A stretch of DNA of 64,000 nucleotides from Roseomonas sp. (GCA_020249865.1 JADCEV010000057.1:1-64000); one strand, 5' to 3'. Shown: positions 1 to 9,399, counted from the first letter of the stretch. Notes: generated by a model from the sequence alone, not told the origin. A program made the numbers and translations.

Positions 1-1197
1 GCGGATCGCTTCGGCGCCAAGCGTGTTTTCATGCTGGCCATCATTGTTTTTGTTGTGGCGTCCGCACTTTCCGGGCAGGCACGCGGCTTGGAAGATTTGA
101 TTGCCTTTCGCATCCTGCAGGGCGCAGGCGGCGCAATGATGTTCCCGGTCGGACGGCTTTTATTGTTGCGTGGTGTGCGCAAGGAAGAACTGCTTTCCGC
201 CATGGCTTGGTTGACGATGCCGGCATTGCTGGGGCCGGTCAGTGGCCCGCCATTGGGAGGCATATTGACCGATCTTTTCGGCTGGCGCGCGGTATTTTGG
301 ATCAATGTGCCGATTGGCGTGATGGGTTTTTTGCTGGTGGCGTGGAAAATTCCAGCCATCCCGCCAAGCAATCCTGGTCGGCCGGATGTGCTGGGCCTAG
401 CGCTGGTGGGGCTTGCCTTGGCGCTTGGCATGTTTGGGCTTGAAACCGTGGGGCGGCACGTGGTGGCGGAACCCTGGCCTGGGGTTGCCTTGGCGGCTGG
501 TTTGCTGATTGGCCTTGCAGCCTATTTCCATTGCCGCAGCGCGCCGAGGCCGGCGATTGATATCGCGCTGCTCAAAATCCCTACCTTTCGCCAGCCAGCA
601 CTTTTCGGCAGCCTGTTTCGCGTGGGTGCCGGCGCGGTGCCCTTCCTGGTGCCGGTCATGCTGCAAATCGGCTTTGGCATGTCAGCATCCGAAAGCGGGC
701 TGATATCCTTCGCGACAGCGCTTGGCGCCTTCACCATGAAGCCTTTGGTGCGCCCGCTGCTGAAGCGCTTTGGCTTTCGCAATGCGCTATTGATCAATGG
801 TGTCTTGGCGTCAGCCGGGATTGCGCTGCTTGCGTTCCCAAACCCCGCCTGGCCTGCGGCGGCGATATTCCTGTTGCTGGCTTGTGGAGGCTTGTTCCGC
901 AGCTTGCAATTTACCTCACTCAATACCCTGGTGTTTGCTGATGTGCCGCCAGAAAAGCTCTCAGCCGCGACCAGCTTTTACAGTACCTTGCAGCAATTAT
1001 CCCCGGCCCTTAGCGTGGTGCTGGCCACTGCCACACTGGAAACGTCCCGCCTGATTGCAGGGCGGGCGGAGCTTGCGCTGGCAGATTTTTCTACTGGTTT
1101 TCTGGTGGCAGCTACAGTCACGCTTCTGTCTATTCCCATGCTTGCCGCGCTCAGCCGGGATGCGGGGGCAGAGGTTTCGGGGCATAAAGCCCCCTGA
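1..1197 (+). CDS. MFS drug exporter, DHA2/EmrB-like (5' truncated by window edge)
   Basis: The reading frame is open from base 1, so about the first 100 residues of a normal ~500-residue DHA2 transporter are missing; 398 codons are visible. The first codons read DRFGAKRVF, the loop 2-3 motif A of major facilitator proteins. It is followed by GPVSGPPLGG and WRAVFWINVPIG, the motif C region typical of 14-segment proton-driven drug exporters. Further hydrophobic segments run to the end, and the C-terminus is short and polar. It should sit in the inner membrane and export toxic compounds in exchange for protons; the substrate cannot be read from sequence. The next gene starts 57 bases downstream on the same strand. 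Family call is firm, substrate unknown. Confidence 0.9.
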   Translation, partial: ADRFGAKRVFMLAIIVFVVASALSGQARGLEDLIAFRILQGAGGAMMFPVGRLLLLRGVRKEELLSAMAWLTMPALLGPVSGPPLGGILTDLFGWRAVFWINVPIGVMGFLLVAWKIPAIPPSNPGRPDVLGLALVGLALALGMFGLETVGRHVVAEPWPGVALAAGLLIGLAAYFHCRSAPRPAIDIALLKIPTFRQPALFGSLFRVGAGAVPFLVPVMLQIGFGMSASESGLISFATALGAFTMKPLVRPLLKRFGFRNALLINGVLASAGIALLAFPNPAWPAAAIFLLLACGGLFRSLQFTSLNTLVFADVPPEKLSAATSFYSTLQQLSPALSVVLATATLETSRLIAGRAELALADFSTGFLVAATVTLLSIPMLAALSRDAGAEVSGHKAP

Positions 1198-1254
1198 TGC
1201 ATCCCACCGCGTAACATGCGATAAGTTGCCATGCCTTTGGCGAGGAACCCGAAG

Positions 1255-4200
1255 ATGACGCTGCCGCGCCTTTTGCTGATCCTGATGCTGGCCTTGGCCC
1301 CGGTCATGGCCTGGGCACAGGGCTTTGATTTGCCGGGCCTGTCGCAGGAATCCGGCGCCTATCAGCAAAGCCTGCAACGCCGTTTCCCCGCCGGTGGCAC
1401 GCCGCAACAACGTGCCGCTGCCGAACGCCGTGCGCAGGAAGCCACCGCGCGGCGTGATTTCACCGCCGCCGCCGCTGCCCTGGAAGAACGCATCGGGCTT
1501 GGCAATAGCAATGCCGATCATTGGTTGGCGCTGGCTGAAGCACAGCTTGCGCGCACGCCGCCCGAAAACAACCGCGCGTTACAAGCCGCGTGGCGCGCCT
1601 TTCAATTCGCCCCGGGCGGAGAACCTGAAGTCCCACCGCTGCTGCTGATTGCCGAAGCGCTGCGCCGGCAGGATCGTCTGGCGCAGCAGGTAGAGGCTTT
1701 GGAAGCGGTGGTGGAACGCCTGCCCAATGATGCGCGCCACAAGGCGGCGCTTGATACGGCACGTCGCGCCGCCGGCATGTTGGTGCGGCGGGTGAACCCG
1801 GAGCCGGATGCCGAACCGGCGCGCGCCTGCATTGGCTTCACCATCCCACCCGCACGCCGCAACGATTGGCGCGCGGAAGATTGGGTCCGCGCTGACCCTG
1901 CCTTGCCTAACCTCACCATCGAACGAGAAGCGGATCAGCTTTGCGTGGGCGGCCTGCCCTGGGGCCAGACCACACGGTTGATCCTGCGCGCTGGCCTGCC
2001 CGGTGAGGGCGGAAATCTGCGCGCCGATACACCGCTTGCCATCGCCATGCCGGATCGCAGCGCGCGCATTGTCTTTGAGAACCGCGCTTTCGTCCTGCCG
2101 CGCGGCCAGGCGCCGCGCCTTGGCGTTGCCACTGTGAATATCGAGAAATTGCAGCTTCGGCTGGTGCGGCTTTCCGAGCGCAATCTGTTGTCGCTCCGCG
2201 AACGCTGGCGTCCCGGTGAGGCTTTGGATCAATGGATGGCGCAATATATCGGCGAACAAAGCGGGCGCGTGTTGTGGGAAGGCAGCGCAGAATTGCAGGG
2301 CGGCACACCCAATCGCCTCACGCGCCATGCGCTGCCGCTTTCTGATCTGCTGCGTGATGCCGCGCCGGGGCTTTATGTGATCACCGCACGGCAGGCGGAA
2401 ACCCGCCGAGGCGAAGCCACCGCCGCTGCCTTTCCGTTTTTCGTGACAGATATCGGGCTGACCGCCTGGCGCGGCGCGGATGGGCTGGCGGTGCAGGCGC
2501 GCAGCTTTCAATCGGGCCAAGTAAAATCCGGCCTGCGTGTTGCGCTGATGGCGCGCAATAATGATGTGCTGGCGGAAGCGCGCACGGATGCAGCGGGGCT
2601 CGCGCGTTTTCCGGTGGCGCTTTTGCGCGGGCAAGGGCCGCTTGCACCCTTCGCCATTCATGCGGAAGCACCGGATGATCTCGCCGCGCTCAATCTTGAA
2701 GCGACGAGTTTTGATCTTTCGGATCGCGGCGCCTCGGGCCGCGCGCATCCCGGCCCGCTTGATGCCTTCCTCTGGCTTGATCGCGGCATTTATCGCCCTG
2801 GCGAGACCGTCAATCTGACGGGGCTTTTGCGCGATGCCGCGGGCAATCCGCAGGATTTGCCAGTCAGGCTCAGGCTGCGGCGGCCTAATGGGCAGATCGC
2901 AGCAGAAGTCACGCCGCCGCGCCTGACGGGCGGCGCCATTTCATGGCCGCTGCAGCTTTCCGATGGCGCGGTTTATGGTCAATGGACGATTGAAGCGCTG
3001 GCCGATCCTGCCCTGCCGCCCATTGGGCGCGCGCAATTCCGCGTGGATGCCTTTGTGCCGGAAGGCTTGGAAGTCACTGCCGGGCCGGCGCCGGGGCCTT
3101 TGGTGCCGGGCGCGACTGCGCTCAACCTGCCGATCAGCGCGCGCTTCCTGTATGGCGCGCCGGGCGTGGGGCTTACGGGCAATGCGGAAATTCGCCTGCT
3201 GCCGGACCCCGAGCCCTTTGAAGCCTGGCGCGGCTGGCGTTTCGGCTTGCAGGATGAAAGCTTCGCGCCCGATCTCATCACGCAGGAAATCGCGCCGCTT
3301 GATCGTGAGGGGCGCGGTGTTGTTGCATTAACGCTCCCGCGCGCGCCGGATACGACGCTGCCCATCAAGGCAAATGTCACGCTGGCGATTGCCGAGCTCG
3401 GCGGGCGCGAAAGCCGCACGCGCATTGCCGTGCCGGTGCGCGCCGCGGGTTTGTTTCCTGTGCTGCGCCCCGCCTTTCAGGGCGATGCAATAGATGCCGG
3501 CGCGGAAGCGGCGTTTGATATCGCCGCCGTCGCGCCTGATGGCAGTGCGGCACCGGCGCGGCTGCGGCTACGCTTGCTGCGTGAAAGGCCGGATTGGCGG
3601 CTGGTGATGCGCGATTCCATTGCGCGGTTTGAAACCGTGTGGCGCGATGAACCGGTGGATGCGGCAGAACTCACCATCAACCCCGCCGCGCCCACGCGCT
3701 TTGCGCGCAGCCTGCCCTTTGGCCGTTATCGGCTGGAAATCGCCGATGCGGATGGGCTTGGCATGGCATCCTATCGCTTCCGCGCCGGCTGGGCTGGTGT
3801 GGAAAGCGCGGAAATTCCGGACCGGATTGATGTCGCTGCGGAACGCCGCAATTTCGCACCGGGGGAAGTCGCGCGGCTGCGCATCACGCCGCCCTTTGCG
3901 GGGCCGGCAACTGTGGCGGTGCTGACGGATCGTTTGGTGTCGCTGCGCGAAATCACGCTGAGTGAAGCGGGCACGGATATTGAAGTGCCGGTGGATGCTG
4001 CCTGGGGTCCCGGCGCCTATATCACCATCACCGCCTATCGCCCTGGTGAGGCGCGCGAAGGCCGCCCCGGCCGCGCGCTGGGCCTGGCTTGGATCGGGCT
4101 TGATCCTGCACCGCGCCGGCTTGAGGTGAGCATCACTGCGCCTGAACGCATCCGCCCACGCCAGCGCGTGGAAATCCCGATCCGCATTGCTGAGGCGCGG

Positions 4201-6363
4201 GGTGAAGCCATGGTGACACTCGCTGCGGTGGATGAGGGGATTTTGCGCCTGACCGGCTTTGCCTCACCCGATCCGGTGGCGCATTTCCTCGGCAAACGTG
4301 CCCTCGGTGTGGATATCCGCGATGATTACGGGCGGTTATTGGCGCCAGCGGAAGGCGCGCTTGCCTTGTTGCGACAAGGCGGTGATGGCGGCTTGGCGGG
4401 GATGGGCATTCAGCCGCCGCAAAGATTGGTGTCTCTATTCTCCGGTCCCGTGCGGGTGGGCGCGGATGGCACGGCGGCGATCGCGCTCGATATTCCGGAT
4501 TTTGCGGGCGAATTGCGCCTGATGGCGGTGGCTTGGGAAGGTGTACGCATTGGCGCCGCAAGCCGCGCCATGACCGTGCGTGATCAGGCCGTGGTGGAAG
4601 CCGCCTTGCCGCGCTTCCTCGCCCCCGGAGATACGGCACGGGTTCCGGTGCTGATGCACAATATCGAATTGCCGGCAGGTGAGATTATCGCCGAACTCAG
4701 TGCCGAAGGTGCGATTGCGATTGAAGGGCCAACGCGCTTGGCGGCGCGGCTTGCCACGGGTGAACGCGCTGCACCTGCGACTGGCTTGCGTGCCGTTGCG
4801 GGTGGAGAGGGCGTGCTGCGCCTGCGCCTCAGCGGGCCTGAGGGCTTCAGCGTCACGCGCGAGAGCCGCATCACCATTCGACCTGCTCGGCCATTGCTGA
4901 GCGATGTGCAATCGGCCGAATTGCCCGGCGGGGCGGAGCGAGAGGTCGCCCCCGCTTTTGATCGCTTCATTCCTGGCACGGCGCGGGCGGAACTCAGCCT
5001 TGGTGCTGTGGTGCGCTATGACGCGGCGGCGGCCTTGCGCGCTGTGGAAGCCTTTCCTCTGGCGTGTCTGGAACAAAGCGCCGCGCGTGCCATTGCGTTG
5101 AGTGCCGGGCTATTCGCGACCAGTGGCGCCGATCACGCCGCCCGGCTGCAAGCGGCGGTGCAGGCCATTTTGGATCGTCAGCGTTTTGATGGTGCTTTCG
5201 GCCTTTGGTCCGCCAATGCGGAAGCCGAATTATGGCTGACACCCTTTGCGGTCGAAGCCTTGCTCCGCGCCCGCGCGGCTGGTGCCACGCTACCTGAAGC
5301 CGCGTTGAATGATGCGCTGCGTTTCCTGGATGATGCGGTGGGCGACACAGGCGAAGCCACACCTGAAGAACGCGCAGCGCAAGCCTATCGGCTGCATGCG
5401 CTCGCCATGGCGGGGCGCGTGCGCTTGGGTGCTGCGCGGCGTTTGATGGAAAATGCGGGCGAGATGCCCACACCGCTTTCGCTGGCGCAATTGGGCGCGG
5501 TGTTCGCGCGCGGCGGGGATCGGGCGCGGGCGGAACAGGCTTTCAACGCCGCGCTTGCAAACCTTGGTCGGCGCTGGTGGAGCTTCGATTACGGCAAAGC
5601 GCAACGCGATATTTTGGCAGTGGCCAGTCTGCTCAAGGAAAGTGGCGTGCTCGCGGACCGTCTGGCGGCGCTGATGGGCGCCCTCCCGGGGCAGAATTTC
5701 ACGCCGGAGACCACCAGCACGCAGGAACAAGCTTGGGCGGTGCTTGCCGCCGCACGGCTCGGCCAGGGCATGCGTCCGATCGAAGCCAGCCTGGATGGTG
5801 TGGCGCTACCCGCAGCGCCGGTGATTGTCACGCCACTTTCTGGCCCGGCACGGGTCCGCAACCTGGGCGGCACCACTGTCTGGCAAATGGTGGCGACAAA
5901 GGGCATCCCGCGTGAGGCTCTCCCAGCTGCACGACAGGGCCTGACCATTCGGCGGCATTTCCATGCGCTGGATGGCAGCGCGCTGAACCTGGATGCAATC
6001 CGTGCCGGCGATGGCTTCATTCTGCTCTTGGAAGCGCGCGCGGAGAATGAGGATAAATTCCAACTCATGCTGCAACAGGGCTTGCCGGCGGGCTGGGAAA
6101 TCACCGGCCGCTTTGGCGCTGGTGAGGTTTCCGGCCTGCCCTGGCTTGGCCAGCTTACCGCCATTGATAGCCAGCCTGCCTTGGATGATCGCTTCATCGC
6201 GGCGGTGACGCTGGATGGGGAAAACCGTGTCGCGCGCATTGCGGTGCGGTTGCGCGCTGTCACGGCCGGGAGTTTTGAACTACCCGGCGCCGAGGTGCGG
6301 GACATGTATCGCCCGGCCTTTTTCGCCCGTCAGAATACCGGGCGGATCGCGATCCAGCCTTAA
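1255..6363 (+). CDS. Bacterial alpha-2-macroglobulin with thioester motif
   Basis: A 1702-residue protein when started at ATG 1255, which gives a clean signal peptide (MTLPRLLLILMLALAPVMAWAQ) and has GAGGAAC upstream; an ATG at 1231 in the same frame would add eight polar residues. Length and architecture (stacked macroglobulin-like beta domains, then a helical thioester domain) match bacterial alpha-2-macroglobulins such as YfhM, which trap attacking proteases in the periplasm. The thioester motif CLEQ is intact at residues 1271-1274 (codons 5065-5076), so this is the trap form with covalent capture. In many proteobacteria the gene is followed by pbpC (penicillin-binding protein 1C); here the next gene is convergent sspB, so the usual partner is absent. 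The stop codon overlaps the sspB stop on the other strand. Unlike many family members it has no lipobox, so it is probably soluble. Confidence 0.93.
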   Translation: MTLPRLLLILMLALAPVMAWAQGFDLPGLSQESGAYQQSLQRRFPAGGTPQQRAAAERRAQEATARRDFTAAAAALEERIGLGNSNADHWLALAEAQLARTPPENNRALQAAWRAFQFAPGGEPEVPPLLLIAEALRRQDRLAQQVEALEAVVERLPNDARHKAALDTARRAAGMLVRRVNPEPDAEPARACIGFTIPPARRNDWRAEDWVRADPALPNLTIEREADQLCVGGLPWGQTTRLILRAGLPGEGGNLRADTPLAIAMPDRSARIVFENRAFVLPRGQAPRLGVATVNIEKLQLRLVRLSERNLLSLRERWRPGEALDQWMAQYIGEQSGRVLWEGSAELQGGTPNRLTRHALPLSDLLRDAAPGLYVITARQAETRRGEATAAAFPFFVTDIGLTAWRGADGLAVQARSFQSGQVKSGLRVALMARNNDVLAEARTDAAGLARFPVALLRGQGPLAPFAIHAEAPDDLAALNLEATSFDLSDRGASGRAHPGPLDAFLWLDRGIYRPGETVNLTGLLRDAAGNPQDLPVRLRLRRPNGQIAAEVTPPRLTGGAISWPLQLSDGAVYGQWTIEALADPALPPIGRAQFRVDAFVPEGLEVTAGPAPGPLVPGATALNLPISARFLYGAPGVGLTGNAEIRLLPDPEPFEAWRGWRFGLQDESFAPDLITQEIAPLDREGRGVVALTLPRAPDTTLPIKANVTLAIAELGGRESRTRIAVPVRAAGLFPVLRPAFQGDAIDAGAEAAFDIAAVAPDGSAAPARLRLRLLRERPDWRLVMRDSIARFETVWRDEPVDAAELTINPAAPTRFARSLPFGRYRLEIADADGLGMASYRFRAGWAGVESAEIPDRIDVAAERRNFAPGEVARLRITPPFAGPATVAVLTDRLVSLREITLSEAGTDIEVPVDAAWGPGAYITITAYRPGEAREGRPGRALGLAWIGLDPAPRRLEVSITAPERIRPRQRVEIPIRIAEARGEAMVTLAAVDEGILRLTGFASPDPVAHFLGKRALGVDIRDDYGRLLAPAEGALALLRQGGDGGLAGMGIQPPQRLVSLFSGPVRVGADGTAAIALDIPDFAGELRLMAVAWEGVRIGAASRAMTVRDQAVVEAALPRFLAPGDTARVPVLMHNIELPAGEIIAELSAEGAIAIEGPTRLAARLATGERAAPATGLRAVAGGEGVLRLRLSGPEGFSVTRESRITIRPARPLLSDVQSAELPGGAEREVAPAFDRFIPGTARAELSLGAVVRYDAAAALRAVEAFPLACLEQSAARAIALSAGLFATSGADHAARLQAAVQAILDRQRFDGAFGLWSANAEAELWLTPFAVEALLRARAAGATLPEAALNDALRFLDDAVGDTGEATPEERAAQAYRLHALAMAGRVRLGAARRLMENAGEMPTPLSLAQLGAVFARGGDRARAEQAFNAALANLGRRWWSFDYGKAQRDILAVASLLKESGVLADRLAALMGALPGQNFTPETTSTQEQAWAVLAAARLGQGMRPIEASLDGVALPAAPVIVTPLSGPARVRNLGGTTVWQMVATKGIPREALPAARQGLTIRRHFHALDGSALNLDAIRAGDGFILLLEARAENEDKFQLMLQQGLPAGWEITGRFGAGEVSGLPWLGQLTAIDSQPALDDRFIAAVTLDGENRVARIAVRLRAVTAGSFELPGAEVRDMYRPAFFARQNTGRIAIQP

Positions 6364-6872
6364 CCGCCGTCCTTATTATTCGGGCGGCGGCGGAAGGCAT
6401 CCAGGCTGACCACCTCGCCCGGCGTGGCTGGGGCAGGCGGCGCGGCGGGGGCTTCAGGCGCGGCGGGCAGGCTGGCTTTTTCATCTTCCATGCCGCTTGG
6501 CGTGAAGCGCAAGCCGAAGCGCACATGCGGGTCATGGAACATGGTCAGCGCGCCAAAGGGGATCACCAGCTTCGCCGGCACGCCACCAAAGCGCAGCGTC
6601 ACACCAAAGCGTTCCGCCACGCGGTCCACAAACAGCCCATCGAATTGGTGTTGCAGGACGATGGTGATTTCCTGCGGGTATTTCGCCTTGAGGTGCCCTG
6701 GGATCGCAACACCCGGATGATCGGTGCGGTAGCTCAGGTAGAAATGATGCTCCCCCGGCAGGCCGTGCTTTGCTGCATGTTCCAAGGCCCGCCAGGCGAC
6801 TTCGCGCATGGCTTCTTCGGACCAGGCTTCATAGGGAAGCAGGCTTTCGGGCGGGGGGGATTTCTCGCTCAT
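6360..6872 (-). CDS. sspB: SspB, ClpXP adaptor for ssrA-tagged proteins
   Basis: 170 residues, alphaproteobacterial SspB type. The body (about residues 10-125) is the SspB fold that binds the N-terminal part of the ssrA degradation tag. After a Pro/Ala-rich linker the tail reads EVVSLDAFRRRP, which matches the C-terminal ClpX-docking segment of this family. Its role is to deliver tagged, incompletely translated proteins to the ClpXP protease in the cytoplasm. It starts at ATG 6872 only about 70 bases downstream of the ssrA gene on the same strand, so tag RNA and tag-delivery adaptor are neighbours and may be co-transcribed. Its stop overlaps the stop of the convergent macroglobulin gene. Confidence 0.93.
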   Translation of the reverse strand: MSEKSPPPESLLPYEAWSEEAMREVAWRALEHAAKHGLPGEHHFYLSYRTDHPGVAIPGHLKAKYPQEITIVLQHQFDGLFVDRVAERFGVTLRFGGVPAKLVIPFGALTMFHDPHVRFGLRFTPSGMEDEKASLPAAPEAPAAPPAPATPGEVVSLDAFRRRPNNKDGG

Positions 6873-6907
6873 CGCGGGGTGTCTCTATCTCCCTTGGCGC
6901 ACAAAGG

Positions 6908-6942
6908 AAAGAGTGGGGGGCTTCTGTTGCCCGGCGCCCCCC
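6908..6942 (-). terminator. GC hairpin at the 3' end of ssrA
   Basis: A perfect 7-bp inverted repeat, GGGGGGC (6915-6921 on the plus strand) with GCCCCCC (6936-6942), encloses a 14-base loop. On the minus strand it is followed by a pyrimidine-rich stretch (ACTCTTTCCTTT). It lies just after the mRNA-like part of ssrA and before sspB, so it could be a terminator, a processing stem, or the last helix of the RNA itself. Confidence 0.5.
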
Positions 6943-7190
6943 GAGCCGCGCTTACCTATTAGGCAGCGAGTGCGACAGCCTCGCGGCTGTTATCGTTCGC
7001 ACTTAAGGTTTAGCCCGATAACGGCGGTACAATGCCGGGCAAAAGCGTCTCCTTTACCACGCGCGTCGAGCCTGTTTCGCCCCCATCTGCCGCTGATAAG
7101 GCGGGTGATTGGTGGAGGCGCCGGGTACCGCCCCCGGGTCCGCAACGCTTATTCCGAGCCGTGTTTATCGCCATAGTCACCGAAGTGACG
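6940..7190 (-). ncRNA. ssrA: tmRNA, circularly permuted two-piece form
   Basis: Read on the minus strand. The acceptor piece comes first and ends with CCA at 7112-7110. Its T stem CCGGG/CCCGG closes a 7-base loop, and the acceptor strand CGCCTCC follows. A roughly 25-base spacer (7109-7085) leads to the second piece, which starts GGGGGCG at 7084 and continues AAACAGGCTCGACG. GGGGGCG pairs over all 7 positions with CGCCTCC (one G-U), re-forming the tRNA-like acceptor stem. The tag frame is at 7000-6959: GCG AAC GAT AAC then on to TAA, coding ANDNSREAVALAA, ending in the Ala-Ala that ClpXP recognises. The permuted order is the known alphaproteobacterial arrangement. Outer boundaries are approximate; sspB lies directly downstream. 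Confidence 0.93.
6959..7000 (-). other. tmRNA proteolysis-tag reading frame (ANDNSREAVALAA, then stop)
   Basis: Thirteen codons and TAA, followed by a second in-frame stop, TAG. The N-terminal AND-N is the usual SspB contact and the LAA end is the ClpX degron. The middle (SREAV) differs from the acidic FAEE-type core I associate with many alphaproteobacterial tags. The resume codon is GCG. Confidence 0.88.
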
Positions 7191-7195
7191 CTTTG

Positions 7196-7224
7196 GATAT
7201 AGGCGCTGTGACGCAGGATTTCGA
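7196..7224 (-). promoter_or_regulatory. Candidate sigma70 promoter of ssrA
   Basis: On the minus strand TCGAAA (7224-7219, -35-like, 4 of 6 consensus bases) is separated by exactly 17 bases from TATATC (7201-7196, -10-like, 4 of 6). Transcription would begin near 7189, just before a GTCAC-TTCG-GTGAC hairpin that opens the acceptor piece. Inferred from sequence only. Confidence 0.5.
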
Positions 7225-7377
7225 GGGGGCGGAAGGAAATAGGGAGGGTATCCGCCCTTTTCCTCTCCGTTAACTCAGCCGCTGGTTTTGCTCGACATCG
7301 GAGCGCTAAGGCCTCAGCACAACCGCCTGCAAACGATCAAGGTCGGCGGAATACCCCTACGATGGATGGGCTAAAGG

Positions 7378-8040
7378 TTAGTGGCTTGCCTCAGCCGATA
7401 CGTCGGCTGAAGGGAGGCTGAGAATGTCGGGTGAGGGCAAGCTGGCTTGGTTGCCTCCGTCCTGCTTTTGCTTCTGGACTTTCCGAAAGGCGCCGACTAC
7501 CCTTTCAAGTAGTTTAACTGCGGGCTTTAAGGCTTCCGCCCCCTGTCCGATACCATCACATAGCTCAACGAGAGCATCACAGGCTGCTGAAACTCGGGTC
7601 TGCGTCCTATCAACCTCTGTTTGTAAAGAATTTATCGACTGGTTTATCGAAGCACGAAGGCGTTCTTCAATATCTGCCTTCCGAACAATGTCTCTTACAT
7701 GAGCTAGAAGAGACGAGACCTTTGAACGCCAGCTTTCATCTAGGGAAATATACTGACCACTCATATTTTGGTCGAGTATGAAAACATTTCGTGCATATAT
7801 ACGATTGAGGAATTGCTCAACCGAGAACAAGGGGCGGCTTATTCTGTCAATAGTACAAGCATCAAATTCCTGAGGGACATCTACGCTCGGAAAGTCCGTG
7901 ATGTTCATCGTCTCCGCCAACTGGCGTGCCCTATCGATGAATAAGGCAGCGCGCCCAGCCTCCAACGGTCCACGAAGTTCACTCAACCGAACACGACCCT
8001 CATTCATCACTAAATTATAGTAATTTGCCTCACGGGACAT
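7378..8040 (-). CDS. Hypothetical protein, orphan gene next to ssrA
   Basis: 220 residues from ATG 8040; I do not recognise a family. It has no signal peptide or membrane segment. The first half contains a tyrosine-rich stretch and a hydrophobic motif around FLNRIYARNVFIL. The second half (about residues 110-195) is charged, Ala/Leu/Gln-rich and probably alpha-helical, possibly coiled-coil; the tail is Ser/Pro-rich. The gene and its flanks are visibly AT-richer than the surrounding genes and use codons rare elsewhere in the window (ATA, AGA, TTA), which suggests acquisition by transfer. It sits upstream of the ssrA promoter on the same strand. No integrase or repeat flanks it. Confidence 0.6.
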   Translation of the reverse strand: MSREANYYNLVMNEGRVRLSELRGPLEAGRAALFIDRARQLAETMNITDFPSVDVPQEFDACTIDRISRPLFSVEQFLNRIYARNVFILDQNMSGQYISLDESWRSKVSSLLAHVRDIVRKADIEERLRASINQSINSLQTEVDRTQTRVSAACDALVELCDGIGQGAEALKPAVKLLERVVGAFRKVQKQKQDGGNQASLPSPDILSLPSADVSAEASH

Positions 8041-8238
8041 AATCGTTTTTGCTCCAGAAAATGCCGAATCGACGCGCTAAGTAAGTTGGTAGAGAATATA
8101 GCGTCTTTCAAAAAAACAAGATCAGGCCAAGAAAATTGCCCCTATCTTCGCCTACTCTGTTTACCTGTCAGTACTCGGCGCATAACGCCCCCAATGGGTC
8201 TAATCTTCCTATGCGCGCGCCTCGGGTTTCCGTGGGAT

Positions 8239-9399
8239 TTAGCCCTTCATCAACCCCTTTTCTACCACACGCGCATAAAGCGCCGCGCCATAGGGGATGG
8301 CTTCATCATTGAATTGATAGCGCGGGTTATGCACCTCAGCGCCATCACCAATGCCGAAATTGATATAGGCGCCAGGGACGCGTTCCAGCATGAAGGAAAA
8401 ATCCTCGGACGCCATGGCGGGCGGCTTGTCGCGCGCCACCTTGTCTTCCCCCACCAATTCCGCCGCCGCGGCGGCCAGGGCTTCGGTCTGTTCCGGCGCA
8501 TTGATGGTGGGGGCAAAGATCAGCCGGTAATCCAGGCTGGCCGAGGCCCCAAAACCGGCTGCGACCCCAGCCGCCACGCGCTGCAGCCCTTCTTCGATCT
8601 GCTTGCTGACCTCGCGCGAAAAGAAGCGCGCGGTGCCGGAAATCACGGCGGTTTCGGGGATGATGTTATAGGCTTCGCCACCGACCACCTTGGTTACGCT
8701 GATCACCGCCACATCGCGCGGCGACAGATTGCGTGAGACAATGGATTGCAAAGCTGCCGTGACATGGCAGGCCGCCAGCACGGGATCAACGGAAGCTTCC
8801 GGCCGCGCGCCATGGGCACCCTTGCCGGTGATGGTGATGTCGAAAAAAGCACCGCCCGCCATAAAGGCGCCGCTCCGGATGGTAAATTCGCCAAGCGGGA
8901 AATTCGGGCGGTTATGCATGCCGTAAATGGCATCGCAGGGGAAACGCTCAAACAACCCGTCTTCCAGCATGGCGAGCGCGCCGCCGCAGCCTTCTTCGCC
9001 TGGCTGGAAGATGAAATGGACAATGCCGTCGAAATTGCGGGTCTCGGCCAGGTATTTGGCGGCGCCCAACAGCATGGTGGTATGGCCATCATGCCCGCAG
9101 GCATGCATCGCCCCCTTCACCGTGCTGCGATAGGGCAGGTCCGTCAGTTCATCCATCGGCAGCGCATCCATATCGGCGCGCAGCCCAATGGCGCGATTGC
9201 CGGAACCATTGCGGAGAACCCCAACCACGCCCGTGCCACCCACGCCGCGATGGACTTCAATACCCAGGGCTTCCAGTGCGGTCGCCACTTTCTCCGCCGT
9301 GCGGAATTCCGCCATGCCGAGTTCCGGATGGGCATGCAGGTCGCGCCGGAAGGCGGTGAGTTCGGCCTGGTGGCGGCGGATGGCTTCGATGGGGGACAT
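8239..9399 (-). CDS. M20 family amidohydrolase (hippurate hydrolase-like)
   Basis: 386 residues from ATG 9399, chosen because GGAG lies just upstream; the frame stays open further but without a good start. It belongs to the M20D aminoacylase/carboxypeptidase group, which removes acyl groups from N-acyl amino acids in the cytoplasm. Metal-site motifs are intact: HACGHDGH at 99-106, then QPGEEG, an HNRP histidine and a C-terminal VHNP. A lid/dimerisation domain occupies the middle third. It is divergent from thyX with a 128-base gap. The substrate (hippurate, indole-acetyl amino acid or another N-acyl amino acid) cannot be told from the sequence. Confidence 0.9.
   Translation of the reverse strand: MSPIEAIRRHQAELTAFRRDLHAHPELGMAEFRTAEKVATALEALGIEVHRGVGGTGVVGVLRNGSGNRAIGLRADMDALPMDELTDLPYRSTVKGAMHACGHDGHTTMLLGAAKYLAETRNFDGIVHFIFQPGEEGCGGALAMLEDGLFERFPCDAIYGMHNRPNFPLGEFTIRSGAFMAGGAFFDITITGKGAHGARPEASVDPVLAACHVTAALQSIVSRNLSPRDVAVISVTKVVGGEAYNIIPETAVISGTARFFSREVSKQIEEGLQRVAAGVAAGFGASASLDYRLIFAPTINAPEQTEALAAAAAELVGEDKVARDKPPAMASEDFSFMLERVPGAYINFGIGDGAEVHNPRYQFNDEAIPYGAALYARVVEKGLMKG

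Noticed and set aside
1579-2748. A 389-codon minus-strand frame inside the macroglobulin gene
   Set aside because: Shadow of the real plus-strand gene, which has a signal peptide and CLEQ motif.
7085-7109. Spacer between the tmRNA pieces as an attachment site for a mobile element
   Set aside because: No duplication of the ssrA end occurs elsewhere in the window and no integrase is present; the spacer is normal for a permuted tmRNA.
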